Origin: Nitrospira sp.
GTDB taxonomy: Bacteria; Nitrospirota; Nitrospiria; Nitrospirales; Nitrospiraceae
Length of the DNA stretch: 64,000 bases
Assembly: GCA_018242765.1 (NCBI GenBank)
Contig: JAFEBH010000002.1
Span: forward strand, 558,001-622,000
Direction of reading: 5' to 3'
Below the pieces are notes generated by a model. That model had not been told where the DNA came from and ran no database searches. It saw only the letters and a program-made list of their open reading frames with translations. The first letter of the stretch is position 1. Each line of letters begins with the position of its first letter. Made by a program: the position numbers and the translations under genes. This document shows positions 34,942 to 44,347 of the stretch, one piece after another.

Positions 34942-35142
34942 ATGTCCGTTGCCAAGATCATCGAGATCAGCTCCGAATCGCCCACGAGTTTCGAGGATGC
35001 CATCGTTCAAGGAATCGCCAAAGCATCCAAGACTGTCCACGGGATCAAGTCGGCTTGGGTGGCAGAGCAACATGTCGTAGTGGAAAACAACCAGGTCACT
35101 TCGTATCGCGTGGATCTGAAAGTGACGTTTGTGCTGTATTGA
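34942..35142 (+). CDS. Dodecin (flavin-binding)
   Basis: 66 residues, ATG 34942 after AAGGGGGGATTTTT. The pattern 'VAKIIEISSESPTSFEDAIV' (strand, then helix), 'GIKSAWVAEQHVVVENNQVT' with the flavin-stacking tryptophan, and 'YRVDLKVTFVL' is the complete dodecin fold. Dodecins form hollow dodecamers that store or buffer riboflavin, FMN or FAD and protect from flavin photochemistry. Sigma-54 control of a dodecin is unusual, and divergence from an equally sigma-54-linked FBPase suggests a shared physiological switch. The eroded mlaC copy begins 52 bp after its stop. Confidence 0.95.
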   Translation: MSVAKIIEISSESPTSFEDAIVQGIAKASKTVHGIKSAWVAEQHVVVENNQVTSYRVDLKVTFVLY

Positions 35143-35193
35143 TGACTCGAGCGAAGAGGCCGTAGCCGTGACAGGAGGGTCAGGAGAGTGAGT

Positions 35194-35720
35194 ATGCTGG
35201 CTGCCGCAGGTCGGTGGCGAATCCTGTACGATGCCGTGGGGTCGTGCTGATCTGGTTCGCCGCCCTCAGCGCAGTGTTACAAGGCTCAGAGTCTCCGACC
35301 GGGGTAGACTGCGGAACAGTCACTCGGGTTATCAATGATCCTCTAAGATTCGGCTAAATTCATGCTTGGTCGCCGCATACTGGAAGAGGGGATCGCTGGC
35401 AGATTTGATTATGCTGAGATGTCGAAACAGGCCTGGCCACTGAGTGGGTTCCGCTCATCAAGGTCCGGTGTGTAAAGTTTGTCGAGCTCTTCAAACGGTT
35501 CCTCTCCGACCGATACGCCGAAAAGATTGAAGGTTAGGGCGGACAGCAAGTAGTGTACCTGTCTGAACGGATCGAAGGAACGTATGTCTTGTCCGAACGG
35601 AGCTCCGTTCGGACAAGACGATCATTCCCATGGACTATCGCCTCCTCATCAAGGAAGGCCGGTGGCATGCCTACGATATCATCGTGGATGGTGTGAGCTT
35701 GATCGATCCTTCGTCAAATC
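35194..35720 (+). pseudogene. Decayed mlaC/ttg2D-type phospholipid-binding protein gene
   Basis: The ATG at 35194 follows GTCAGGAGAGTGAGT. Pieces in successive frames give an MlaC protein: a signal-like 'VVLIWFAALSAVLQGSESPT', 'GRRILEEGIAGRFDYAEMSK', 'KFVELFKRFLSDRYAEKIEG' followed by TAG, 'QQVVYLSERIEGTY', then after a further shift 'TIIPMDYRLLIKEGRWHAYD' and 'IIVDGVSLI'. MlaC carries phospholipids through the periplasm. At least three frameshifts and one stop destroy it. A 34-bp perfect palindrome (35586-35619) is inserted or grown inside it. Probably a redundant copy, because an mlaE-type gene exists at the window start. Confidence 0.75.
35586..35619. repeat. Perfect 34-bp palindrome inside the mlaC pseudogene
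   Basis: Left arm GTCTTGTCCGAACGGAG is followed without spacer by its exact inverse complement. The left arm fits the coding sequence of the mlaC remnant ('TYVLSER'), so the right arm looks like a templated inverted copy that put the gene out of frame. It could also extrude as a cruciform or serve as a site for a dimeric protein. Confidence 0.95.
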
Positions 35721-36031
35721 CCAGAGTTCTCCATTGCCCTTCTTCGGCCACCAATGTATGACCGATGCCTCGTCTATGTCACACAAGGGAATGATGACCT
35801 ACAAGACGATCCCATAGCCGATCTGCTTCAACATCGTCATGCCCTCACAACGAGCGGGTTCCAGTGGCCGCAGTTCTTTCAGAGCGTAGCAAGAAGTTAA
35901 TACAACAAGCACCTGGATGCCGCCAATAGGCCGCATTGACGAGATACAGGTGAATGCTCAATCGATCCGCATTCATACAGCAATTCGCTCGCCTCTATAA
36001 ACCGCTTCCAAGACCACCATATTCCTAAACA

Positions 36032-36658
36032 CTATATCGACTTCGCAAGCGCGAAGGGTTGTCGAATCACAGTTTTCCACTTCTTCGCGTCGGCCTTTCG
36101 AATATCACTCAGATAGATTTCGTGGTGCTTTCCAATTAGCTTGCCTCCCCGTGATTGAATGAACTGATGGACGCGCTCGATCGTCGGGCCTTCTTCGGAA
36201 AACGGGCCGACATGGAGAATCTGCGCGCACTTGCCTTCTGCCAATTCTTCGAATCGTAGATCCGGCAGCGCGCTGAGTTTCTTCTTCTTGCCCACATCGA
36301 CGATGGCTTTTTCTATGAACCCTTTGGTGACGGGTGGCGGTTGCATGATCATTGCTGTCCATTTCCATTTCGCCTTGTCTGCCGTGGAGAACTTGGCCAT
36401 GTCGTCGGTCCACCACAGCCCCTCCAGCGGCATGACACCATAGTCTATGGCCGAAGGACCTTTCTTGATCATGAACTTCACGGCATACGCAACGGCGAAC
36501 AGCGCTTCCACCGCATCCGCATAGGCCTTGGAGGTATTGGGATCACCCTGACCGTCGATCATGAGGAAATTCATTGATGGCACGTCGACCTCAGCGACTT
36601 CTTTAGCCGAGGGTTGGTAGAGGTGCTTCAGTTTCTGCTTATGGTTGATCTTATCCAT
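36032..36658 (-). CDS. GyrI-like small-molecule-binding domain protein
   Basis: About 208 residues from an ATG at 36658 (an ATG at 36661 precedes it) after GGAGGTG. It opens with 'KLKHLYQPSAKEVAEVDVPS' and 'NFLMIDGQGDPNTSKAYADA', then 'GLWWTDDMAKFSTADKAKWK' and 'CAQILHVGPFSEEGPTIERV', a pattern of stand-alone GyrI-like proteins (SOUL/Rob-type effector-binding fold). Such proteins bind hydrophobic small molecules or hydrolyse cyclopropanoid toxins; the role here is not predictable. It stands alone, about 150 bp upstream of the efflux operon's last gene but with its own ribosome site. The conserved acidic and tryptophan residues are present. Confidence 0.8.
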   Translation of the reverse strand: MDKINHKQKLKHLYQPSAKEVAEVDVPSMNFLMIDGQGDPNTSKAYADAVEALFAVAYAVKFMIKKGPSAIDYGVMPLEGLWWTDDMAKFSTADKAKWKWTAMIMQPPPVTKGFIEKAIVDVGKKKKLSALPDLRFEELAEGKCAQILHVGPFSEEGPTIERVHQFIQSRGGKLIGKHHEIYLSDIRKADAKKWKTVIRQPFALAKSI

Positions 36659-36849
36659 CATCACCTCCATTGCACGTTCCTGAGTTGAGCGATTCAAGCA
36701 CGCGACATACTAATGGCTAACCCGAACCCGGGACGACCAGCATGGGTAAAGCAATCACGGATAACAAAGGCCAACGCCCCGGCTCCGGCCAGCCGCATGG
36801 AAAACATCACCCCGTCTTTCCACCTTATCCCCACGACTATTCACTCTAC

Positions 36850-38007
36850 TCACTGAAACTGTTTCCGGAACCGCCACAGGCCGAAGCCGAACAGCGAGCT
36901 TCCTAGCGCCACCATCGCCAAGGTCTGACTCCAGAGCATCTCGAGCCCGACGCCTTTCAACAGGATGCCGGTCGCGATTTCTATGAAATATCGGAGCGGA
37001 GACAGTGCCATCAGATAGCGCACCCAGACAGGCATCGTTTCCAGCGGCGTGAAGATCCCGGACAGCAAGAGCATCGGCGCAACCACGAGTAACGTCATCA
37101 TCCCCACCTGTGCCTGATTTTTCGTGACGGTCGATGCAAACACCCCTATCCCCGCTGTGGCCACGATGAAGAGAGCCGTCAAGAAGAACAGCAATGCCAT
37201 GCTTCCTCTGACCGGCACGCCGAATATCGGGAGCATGACTCCGAACAAGGCCACCGCCGTTGCGCCCAGAATGACCAACGTCATTGCCACGACTTTGGGT
37301 AACATAATTTGCACCGGGGTCAGCGGCGACACCAGAAGTTGCTCCACCGTGCCCCGCTCTTTCTCCCGCACCAACGCCGCTGCCGGCAACAACACCGCAA
37401 AAATCGTGATCATCCGCAAGAGGTGCGAGATGGACTCAAACCATGTTTCGTTCTGGTCTTGATTGAACCAGACGCGATGGTCGCTCAGGATCATCGGCAC
37501 AGTTTCCCATGACGAGCTCGTCCGGCCATTTCGCGTCATGATCAGCTCTTGACTGAACTGCCCCACGATACGAGCAGCGTAGCCGGCGGCCGAAAGCCCT
37601 TGCGGCGAGTTTGTCGTGTCGACGAGCAATTGCACTGCGGTCGGCTCCCCTGCGATTAACGCCTCATGGAAGCGGACGGGAATATCCAACACCATCATGG
37701 ACCGTCCACGGTCCAGTCGTAACAGTCCGTCGTTCGGATGGGATAGCTCGCCGTCGAAACGGAAATACGGGGGGTGAAACCGAGAGATCAACTCACGCGA
37801 TGAAGCGCTTTGATCGGCATCGGATACCAGCAGCCCGGCATTCTTCAGTTGCGTCTGAATGCCGTTTCCGGTGACGTACACGGAGAGCGTGAACGAATAG
37901 ACGAGAAATCCCATGAGCGGGATGTCGCGGAACAACTGTAGCAGCTCTTTGTGAGTCATCACGGCGAGCCGTCGACACCAGACAATGAGGCGATCCGACG
38001 CTCTCAT
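36850..38007 (-). CDS. ABC-2 type exporter permease (YbhR-like), second subunit
   Basis: 385 residues from the ATG at 38007, which overlaps the stop of the upstream permease gene (ATGA); the frame's extension to 38091 lies inside that gene. One N-terminal helix, a long periplasmic domain (about 55-200) and five C-terminal helices including 'VREKERGTVEQLLVSPLTPV', the classic ABC-2 coupling motif. Together with the permease at 38004-39158 and the double ATPase at 39155-41107 it forms a YbhFSR-like exporter of drugs or cations. Last gene of the efflux operon. Confidence 0.92.
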   Translation of the reverse strand: MRASDRLIVWCRRLAVMTHKELLQLFRDIPLMGFLVYSFTLSVYVTGNGIQTQLKNAGLLVSDADQSASSRELISRFHPPYFRFDGELSHPNDGLLRLDRGRSMMVLDIPVRFHEALIAGEPTAVQLLVDTTNSPQGLSAAGYAARIVGQFSQELIMTRNGRTSSSWETVPMILSDHRVWFNQDQNETWFESISHLLRMITIFAVLLPAAALVREKERGTVEQLLVSPLTPVQIMLPKVVAMTLVILGATAVALFGVMLPIFGVPVRGSMALLFFLTALFIVATAGIGVFASTVTKNQAQVGMMTLLVVAPMLLLSGIFTPLETMPVWVRYLMALSPLRYFIEIATGILLKGVGLEMLWSQTLAMVALGSSLFGFGLWRFRKQFQ

Positions 38008-39158
38008 ACGTTCGGCCTCTTGGTGAACAACCGATAACCGATGGTTCCAAGCACCGCCGCGTAGACGGCGAGGGCGAGGACATCCGTCCATAAGACCGTG
38101 GGACCGACATTCTTCAGGAACGTTCCTCTGACGATGTTGGTGTAATACATGCCGGGAAACAGATGGGCCTGTACTTGCGAAGCAGAGCCGAGCGACGACA
38201 CCGGCACGATCAGCCCGGAATAGAGAATCGTGGGGACCGTACTCACCACCACCGTGATGATCAGTGCAGCCTGCTGCGTGCTCACCAGTAAAGACACGAC
38301 AAGGCCGATTCCGGTACTCGTCAGTACGAACAGAACGGACGTTGCCATGAATAACAAGAGGCTGCCCTTAAACGGCACGGCAAACAGGAAAACGGCCATC
38401 AACCACAGGAGCACGACATTGACGGCGGAAATCATGACGTATGGGACCAGTTTGCCGACCAGAAACTCCATCCGGCTGACCGTGGCGCTGTAGATGTTGT
38501 AGATCGAGCCGGTTTCTTTCTCCCGAACCAAACCGAGCGCGGTCAACAGGGGAGACGAGACCATGAGCGAAAACATGATGAGCGCGGGCACGGTCGACCA
38601 CGTGCTGCGGACCTCTTCATTGTAGAGATACCGCACTTCGAGCCCAAGCGGCCGCGTGCGCCGAATCGCCTCGTCGCGCGACAGACCTCCGGTTCGCCCC
38701 AGATGATCCGCCAGCAGCTCCATATTGAACGCATTGTTGATCGCGATGACGTAGCCCTTGGTAATATCCGCGCGAAGAGGGAAGGTGCCGTCGATGAGGG
38801 TCTGGACGTCGGCCGATTGTCCCGACAGGAGACGCTCCTGGAACTTCTCCGGCAAAATGATCACAGCCCGTGCTTTCCCGCTTTGCAACCAGGCATCGGC
38901 TTCCCCTTCGCCCGCGAGTTCTCCTTGAAAGCTAAAATACCGCGATTGGTAAAAGCGATACAGGTAGTCCCTGCTCAGTGAACTGTGATCACGATCCACC
39001 ACTACGAAGGAGATGTCTTCCACGTCCAGGACAAGTCCATAGCCGAACACAAACATCCACACGGCCGGCATGCAAAAGGCCAGGAGCAGAAACATCCGAT
39101 CGCGGGTTACTTCTCGCCACTCTTTGGACGACACGGCCAGCATGCGCCGGAGATTCAC
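38004..39158 (-). CDS. ABC-2 type exporter permease (YbhS-like), first subunit
   Basis: 384 residues with the same topology as its partner: one N-terminal helix ('FLLLAFCMPAVWMFVFGYGL'), a periplasmic region, and a C-terminal five-helix bundle with 'VREKETGSIYNIYSATVSRM'. Its ATG overlaps the end of the ATPase gene and its stop overlaps the next permease's ATG, so the three exporter genes are translationally coupled. The two permeases are distant paralogues and should heterodimerise. Confidence 0.92.
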   Translation of the reverse strand: MNLRRMLAVSSKEWREVTRDRMFLLLAFCMPAVWMFVFGYGLVLDVEDISFVVVDRDHSSLSRDYLYRFYQSRYFSFQGELAGEGEADAWLQSGKARAVIILPEKFQERLLSGQSADVQTLIDGTFPLRADITKGYVIAINNAFNMELLADHLGRTGGLSRDEAIRRTRPLGLEVRYLYNEEVRSTWSTVPALIMFSLMVSSPLLTALGLVREKETGSIYNIYSATVSRMEFLVGKLVPYVMISAVNVVLLWLMAVFLFAVPFKGSLLLFMATSVLFVLTSTGIGLVVSLLVSTQQAALIITVVVSTVPTILYSGLIVPVSSLGSASQVQAHLFPGMYYTNIVRGTFLKNVGPTVLWTDVLALAVYAAVLGTIGYRLFTKRPNV

Positions 39159-41107
39159 GCCGTCGCTCCTTTCACCTCCGCTCCCTCCCGGCGCTCCAAC
39201 TCCATGACACGATGCACGAACACGTCTTCAAGGCTAAGGGGACGCGACGCAACGCGCTCGACATGAACGCCGTCGGATGACAACGCCGCACGAATCCGCG
39301 CTGCATCCCGGGGAGGGTCAGGCGAGAGCAGGTGGATCTTGTTTCCAAAGAGCGCGGCCCCGGAAAACCCTTCCCGCATCACTCGGCGCAAGGCCGTCCC
39401 CGGTTGATCCGTCGAGACTTCGAGAATCTGTCCCGCCTCCTTCTCAACTTGCCCCTTCATGTCCGCCGGAGAGCCTTCCGCCACGATCCGGCCCGCATAC
39501 ATCAGCGCGAGGTGGTCGCAATGTTCCGCTTCGCTCATATAATGGGTGGTCACGAGGATCGCGACTCCATCTTCCCGCGCCAGCTTCGACAGGATGTCCC
39601 AGAAATGCCGACGGCCGATCGGATCGACGCCGGATGTCGGCTCATCGAGGAACAATACGAGGGGTTGATGCACCAGTGCGCATCCGAGCGCCAATCGCTG
39701 CCGGACTCCCATCGGCAATCGGCCGGTCAAGCTCGACTCATATCCTTTCAAGCCGGCCATCGACTCGATCCATTCAAGCCGCTGGTCTGTCGCCTTGCCG
39801 TCCAGTCCATAGATCCCGGCAAATAGACGAATATTTTCCACGACGGTCAGATCGAGATAGAGGGAGAAGGCTTGCGACATATAGCCGATTCGTTCCTTGA
39901 TGGTACTGCCCGCGGCCTTCATATCCGCCCCTGCCACCCAACCTTCTCCTCCGGTCGGCGGCAGGATGCCGTTCAACATTTTGATCACGGTTGTCTTGCC
40001 TGCCCCGTTGGCACCTAACAATCCAAAGATCTCACCTTGCTTGACCTGAAAGTTCACATGATCCACGGCCCGGAACGAACCGAAGTCGCGCACAAGCTTG
40101 CGAGCCTCGATCGCGAGCCCGTGATTTTCCATCCGCTTAGCGGCAGGGAGAATTTCGGCTATTTGCTGGTTCTCAGCCTGTTTCAGGAGAAGAGAGACGA
40201 AGACATCTTCCAATTCAGGATCGTCCACCTGTATCTGATTGGGCTTGATATCACCAAGGCTTGCCTCGATGTGCTTCACAGCCTGAGTGTGATCGAGGTC
40301 CTTCGTAAACACATGGAGTCTGGGACCTAGGGCCTCGACCTGCTGGTACGTTTGCTTAAGGCGAGCGATTGCATCCAACTGCGGAGTCGCTTCAAAGGTC
40401 ACCAGCGACCCCGGAACCAGCGCTTGCACTTCCGTGGGAGTCCCGGAGACCAGTACCTTTCCACTCGAGAGAAACGAGAGTCGGTGAAACCGAGCTGCTT
40501 CGTCCATGTAGGCCGTGGAGACCAGCGCAGTCATCCCTTTCTCTTGCAGCAACTCCGCCAAGATGGCCCAGAAATCCCGACGCGAGACTGGATCGACACC
40601 GGTCGTCGGTTCATCGAGAATGGCGAGTTCCGGTTCGTGAATCAGCGTGCAGACCAGGCCGAGCTTTTGTTTCATGCCCCCTGACAAGTTCTTCATGGCG
40701 CGATCGCGAAACTTGTCGAGCCTCGTCATAGCAAGAAGGCGAGCCTTCCGCTCTGCCAATTCCCGCTCCGGAACCAGCCTGAGTCGCGCAAAAAAGTCGA
40801 TGTTCTCTTCGACCGACAGATCGGGATACAGATTCAGACCGAGTCCCTGCGGTAGAAAACCCAATCGCTGCTTCACACGCTCTGCGGCACGTTCCGAATC
40901 AACCACCGTTCCAAACACCTCTACAGAGCCACCGTCATACGTCAACACTCCGGCGATCGCCTTCATGAGACTGCTCTTGCCTGCCCCATCCGGCCCGATC
41001 AAACCGTAGATCTCGCCCTTTCGAATCGCGAGATCCACCCCCTGCACGGCAACGTGCTTTTTGTAGCGTTTGATGAAGCCGGATACTTTGACGACAGGGT
41101 CACCCAT
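39155..41107 (-). CDS. ABC exporter ATPase with two fused nucleotide-binding domains (YbhF-like)
   Basis: 650 residues in two ATPase halves. NBD1 has Walker A 'GPDGAGKSS', signature 'LSGGMKQKLG' and Walker B 'LAILDEPTTGVDP'. NBD2 (from about residue 330) has Walker A 'GANGAGKTT', a degenerate signature 'LPMGVRQRLA' and Walker B 'VLFLDEPTSGVDP'. Each half ends with a DrrA-type C-terminal subdomain. This fused arrangement is that of E. coli YbhF. Loss of the LSGG signature in NBD2 suggests one active and one degenerate ATP site, common in asymmetric exporters. Coupled to the permease gene downstream by an ATGA overlap; the HlyD-like protein at 41648 is its likely adaptor. Confidence 0.93.
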   Translation of the reverse strand: MGDPVVKVSGFIKRYKKHVAVQGVDLAIRKGEIYGLIGPDGAGKSSLMKAIAGVLTYDGGSVEVFGTVVDSERAAERVKQRLGFLPQGLGLNLYPDLSVEENIDFFARLRLVPERELAERKARLLAMTRLDKFRDRAMKNLSGGMKQKLGLVCTLIHEPELAILDEPTTGVDPVSRRDFWAILAELLQEKGMTALVSTAYMDEAARFHRLSFLSSGKVLVSGTPTEVQALVPGSLVTFEATPQLDAIARLKQTYQQVEALGPRLHVFTKDLDHTQAVKHIEASLGDIKPNQIQVDDPELEDVFVSLLLKQAENQQIAEILPAAKRMENHGLAIEARKLVRDFGSFRAVDHVNFQVKQGEIFGLLGANGAGKTTVIKMLNGILPPTGGEGWVAGADMKAAGSTIKERIGYMSQAFSLYLDLTVVENIRLFAGIYGLDGKATDQRLEWIESMAGLKGYESSLTGRLPMGVRQRLALGCALVHQPLVLFLDEPTSGVDPIGRRHFWDILSKLAREDGVAILVTTHYMSEAEHCDHLALMYAGRIVAEGSPADMKGQVEKEAGQILEVSTDQPGTALRRVMREGFSGAALFGNKIHLLSPDPPRDAARIRAALSSDGVHVERVASRPLSLEDVFVHRVMELERREGAEVKGATA

Positions 41108-41118
41108 CCCTTACCCAT

Positions 41119-41586
41119 TCACGCCGGACGATGAAGGCTCGCTGGAGAGGGACCAAGCCGCCCACTCAGCCTCAAGCCATCACGGATATTCATGCCCATC
41201 AGCGTCAGATTTGTTGCTCCTGCCAGAAGTTCCACGACCTGAACAAAATAGAAACTGCTGTCGAATGCACCAGCTGAAGCCCAACGATCAAGGACAAGAG
41301 CTGATGGCAGCAAGACCAGCAGACCGTTTCCAATAATAAAGGGCATGCGTTTCTTCTTCGCTTCAATAAGCCGCCCTTTCCAGGATTTGGAAAGGGCGAA
41401 GCCGCTGCCGCCGGTGGCTGCAATCGCAGGCACGAGAATGAATAGGCCCGGCATTACAATAAGGCTTTTTACCGTTGCCACCGTCTCATGCGAACCAAGC
41501 AATTCCACGATGATTGTGGAGAGAAAAAAGACGGCGATTGTCAGCGGTCCCAGCAACCCAGCGATGAGGTGGAGTTTCTTTGCCAT
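41119..41586 (-). CDS. Hypothetical four-helix membrane protein in the efflux operon
   Basis: 155 residues from the ATG at 41586 (a GTG precedes it) after GAGAGGACATGTG. Four hydrophobic segments: about 7-28, 44-61, 83-101 and 112-132. No catalytic motif and no family that I can name. It lies between the HlyD-type adaptor gene and the ABC ATPase gene, 11 bp before the latter, so it is almost certainly co-expressed with the exporter and may be an accessory subunit. The end 'GPSPASLHRPA' is polar. Confidence 0.75.
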   Translation of the reverse strand: MAKKLHLIAGLLGPLTIAVFFLSTIIVELLGSHETVATVKSLIVMPGLFILVPAIAATGGSGFALSKSWKGRLIEAKKKRMPFIIGNGLLVLLPSALVLDRWASAGAFDSSFYFVQVVELLAGATNLTLMGMNIRDGLRLSGRLGPSPASLHRPA

Positions 41587-41647
41587 CACATGTCCTCTCG
41601 ATCGTGAGACTGTTGCCCTTCACCTCTCACCTTTCATTGTTCATCGT

Positions 41648-42757
41648 TCACATCTTCGGCTTTTCCCAAACCACATCTGCTTTCCACCGAATGATCGCAT
41701 CGGCCGGTAATCCAGGCGTCAGGCGGTGATCCGGGTTCGCAGCCAAGTAGAGCTTCACCGCGTAGATCAACTTCACCCGCTCGTCCGGCGTCTGAACTTC
41801 TTTCGGCGTGAACTCGGCTTTTGATGCGATGTAGCGCACCGTTGCCTCGAAGGGCTGTTCGGGAAAGGCATCGGTGAAGATGCGAGCCTGAAGATCGAGC
41901 CGTAATTTCCCGATCTGCACCTCCGGCACATAAACTTTGAGATAGAGATGGTCGAGATCGACCAACTCGAGGAGCGGTGTGCCAGCTGCGACCACTTCGC
42001 CCATATCAACCATCCTAGTGGTGACCGTGCCACTGGTAGGGGCTGTAATCGTCAAATCCTTCAACACGCTTTCCACTTCATCAAGGACTGCATGGGCTTG
42101 GTCGCGTTGACTCTCCAACGCGGAGACCTCGGCTTCTTTGGCGCGGATCCGCTTCCATCCTAATTCGGCCTGGGCAAGTTCCTTCATCTCCTTCGTGAGC
42201 GCAGACCGCGAGGAGGCAATGTCTTTCTGCGCGACCTCCCATCGCATGACGGCTTGATCCCGTTGCTGGATTGAGGCCTCATCTTTCTCCGCGAGATCCC
42301 GGAAGCGTTGGGCGTCGCTGCGCGCCTCCCGTTCCACGGAAAGGGCCTTGTCCACTATATCCTTCGCTTTAGCCACCTGTGCATCAGCTCGTTCAATCGC
42401 GAGCGGCACATCCAGATTGAGGATGGCCAAGGTCGTATGGGCCGCCTGCACCTGCGCTTCCAACGCTTCGGCTGCGTGCTTTGCTTGGTCGACTTTGGCT
42501 CTTGTCTGAACGTCATCGAGTCTGATCACTACCTGGCCCGCTGTCACCGTCGCTCCCTCGCGCACAAGCAGTTCTGTGATTCGACCAGGGAACTTACTCG
42601 CCACCGTCACATGATCACCCTCGATACGGCCATTCGCCTGAATCAGGCCGTCAGGGAGTCCTTGGTTCAAGACCCACCGATCGAGCGCCAGATACCCGAC
42701 TCCAGCAACCACGACGAACAAGGGAACGACCATGAGCTGTTTTTTCGTCATCGCCAT
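41648..42757 (-). CDS. HlyD/EmrA-type membrane-fusion protein (YbhG-like)
   Basis: 369 residues. One N-terminal membrane anchor ('LMVVPLFVVVAGVGYLALDR'), 'QANGRIEGDHVTVASKFPGR' opening the lipoyl domain, a long coiled-coil hairpin (about 85-215) and 'LTITAPTSGTVTTRMVDMGE' closing the lipoyl/beta-barrel domain. These adaptors link an inner-membrane exporter to TolC. It starts 12 bp after the TolC gene and is followed by the ABC exporter genes, so it most likely serves the YbhFSR-like ABC pump while the adaptor at 47683 serves the RND pump. Confidence 0.93.
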   Translation of the reverse strand: MAMTKKQLMVVPLFVVVAGVGYLALDRWVLNQGLPDGLIQANGRIEGDHVTVASKFPGRITELLVREGATVTAGQVVIRLDDVQTRAKVDQAKHAAEALEAQVQAAHTTLAILNLDVPLAIERADAQVAKAKDIVDKALSVEREARSDAQRFRDLAEKDEASIQQRDQAVMRWEVAQKDIASSRSALTKEMKELAQAELGWKRIRAKEAEVSALESQRDQAHAVLDEVESVLKDLTITAPTSGTVTTRMVDMGEVVAAGTPLLELVDLDHLYLKVYVPEVQIGKLRLDLQARIFTDAFPEQPFEATVRYIASKAEFTPKEVQTPDERVKLIYAVKLYLAANPDHRLTPGLPADAIIRWKADVVWEKPKM

Positions 42758-42769
42758 CGGCTCATGTCC

Positions 42770-44155
42770 TCAGAAGAGTTTCTCGATTTCACCCTTGGCT
42801 CGCGCCAGATTGATGCGCGAGGCATTGAACCGGAACAGTGCTTCGATCTGGTTGTCACGTGCCCGCGCGACCGACGTTTGAGCATTCGTCACTTCGATGT
42901 TGGTGGTCAGGCCGGCCGTAAACCGGTCACGTGCAAAGGTCAATTCCTTCAGTGCCAGCTCCAAGCCTTTCTCCGCGACGGCGACCTGCTGTGTAGATGA
43001 CTCCAGTGTGAGCAGAGCGTTCCGAACTTCAAGTGTGACTTGGTCCGAGACATCCTTCATGCGGATCGATTCCTGGCGAACCCGGCTGCGTGATTCTGAG
43101 ATCCGGCTCTCTCGCTGACCTCCGTCAAAGATCGGGATGGAGAAGTTCAGCCCGATCGACCGAGTGGCCAACGCATCTTCCGGCTTCAAGCCGATCCACC
43201 CATAGTCCCCGGCAAGGGACAGGGACGGAATCCGTTCGCTGGTGATGGAGCTCAAGCTGAGAGCCGCCAATCGCTGCCGCTGTTCTTGCGCCCGTAACTC
43301 CAACCGCTGTTGGCGCGCGACCGTCAGCGCCTCTTCTGTACGCAACGGCTCAGGCGGGATGAATCGTAGTTCGTCGGTCAGTACCAATCGCACATCGAAG
43401 TCGATCCCGAGGGTACGGACCAGATTAAGCCTCGCGCTTTCTTGTTCGTTCTGAGCAACGAGCACACGCTGCCGATCGTTCTCCAGTTGAACTTCTTCCC
43501 TCGTCACGTCGAGCCCCGTGGCAACACCGGCAGCCCTTCGGTCTTTAGCCAGTTTAACGAGTTGCTGGGCCAATTCGATGTCCGCTTGTCGTGCCTTCAC
43601 CGCCTCGTCGGCCCGTAACGCTTCGATGTACAGCAAGCCGACGGTCGCCATCACGTCGCGCTTGGTCACCTCCGTCTCCAGATTCGCCACGTCGATGCCA
43701 CTCTTCGCCGCACGCCAGCGTTGGATCAGACTGAGGCTGAAGATGTTCTGCACGAGGGTTGCCCGCGCGTCATACACTTCGAAGGGATCGGTCACGCTGC
43801 GCCTCAGTCCCAGCCCTGACAGGCGGTCGGGTGGAAGCCCAAAGGCACCGAGATTCACGGTTTGATTCCGGCCGCTGACGTGACCGGACACGTTCGGCAA
43901 GAGGGCACCCAAGCTCGTATTGGCCTGAGCCTGTGCCGCCGCGATACGTTCTTTCAGCAACCGCACATTGACGTTGTTGTCGACGGCCGCTTGAATCGCT
44001 TCGCGCAGACTCAGTTTCAGCTCATGAGGACGGCTCTCCAACTCCTCTGCCTCGACGGGCCATATGGACGTCCCGCAGAGGATCTGGAAAAAGACGAGCA
44101 CCACAAGCAGCCTTGTGGCAAAGGAGCCTCGTCGTATGCGATGGGAAATCCGCAT
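42770..44155 (-). CDS. TolC-family outer-membrane channel
   Basis: 461 residues with a signal peptide ('LLVVLVFFQILCGTSIWPVE'). The internal repeat typical for TolC is visible: 'LREAIQAAVDNNVNVRLLKE' opening the first half and a second set around 'RLELRAQEQRQRLAALSLSS', with 'SIPIFDGGQRESRISESRSR' near the second coiled coil. Placed between the RND pump and the HlyD/ABC genes, it probably is the common exit duct of both exporters. About 190 bp separate it from the RND gene; a promoter there is possible. Confidence 0.94.
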   Translation of the reverse strand: MRISHRIRRGSFATRLLVVLVFFQILCGTSIWPVEAEELESRPHELKLSLREAIQAAVDNNVNVRLLKERIAAAQAQANTSLGALLPNVSGHVSGRNQTVNLGAFGLPPDRLSGLGLRRSVTDPFEVYDARATLVQNIFSLSLIQRWRAAKSGIDVANLETEVTKRDVMATVGLLYIEALRADEAVKARQADIELAQQLVKLAKDRRAAGVATGLDVTREEVQLENDRQRVLVAQNEQESARLNLVRTLGIDFDVRLVLTDELRFIPPEPLRTEEALTVARQQRLELRAQEQRQRLAALSLSSITSERIPSLSLAGDYGWIGLKPEDALATRSIGLNFSIPIFDGGQRESRISESRSRVRQESIRMKDVSDQVTLEVRNALLTLESSTQQVAVAEKGLELALKELTFARDRFTAGLTTNIEVTNAQTSVARARDNQIEALFRFNASRINLARAKGEIEKLF

Positions 44156-44347
44156 AACCGTATTCCTGTTTCTGATTGGCTTAGGATTGCAAGGAAGAAG
44201 CCGGTGAGATACTCAATTCCGTTCTGCCGACTTTTGACAGAAAACTTAGCGAGTTGAACGACAAGAACTCCGAGCAGGTTCTTGAAACAGGGGAGACTTG
44301 CGACAGAAGGAAATCTTCCACTGGCGCAGAACGCGACAGCTTCCGCC

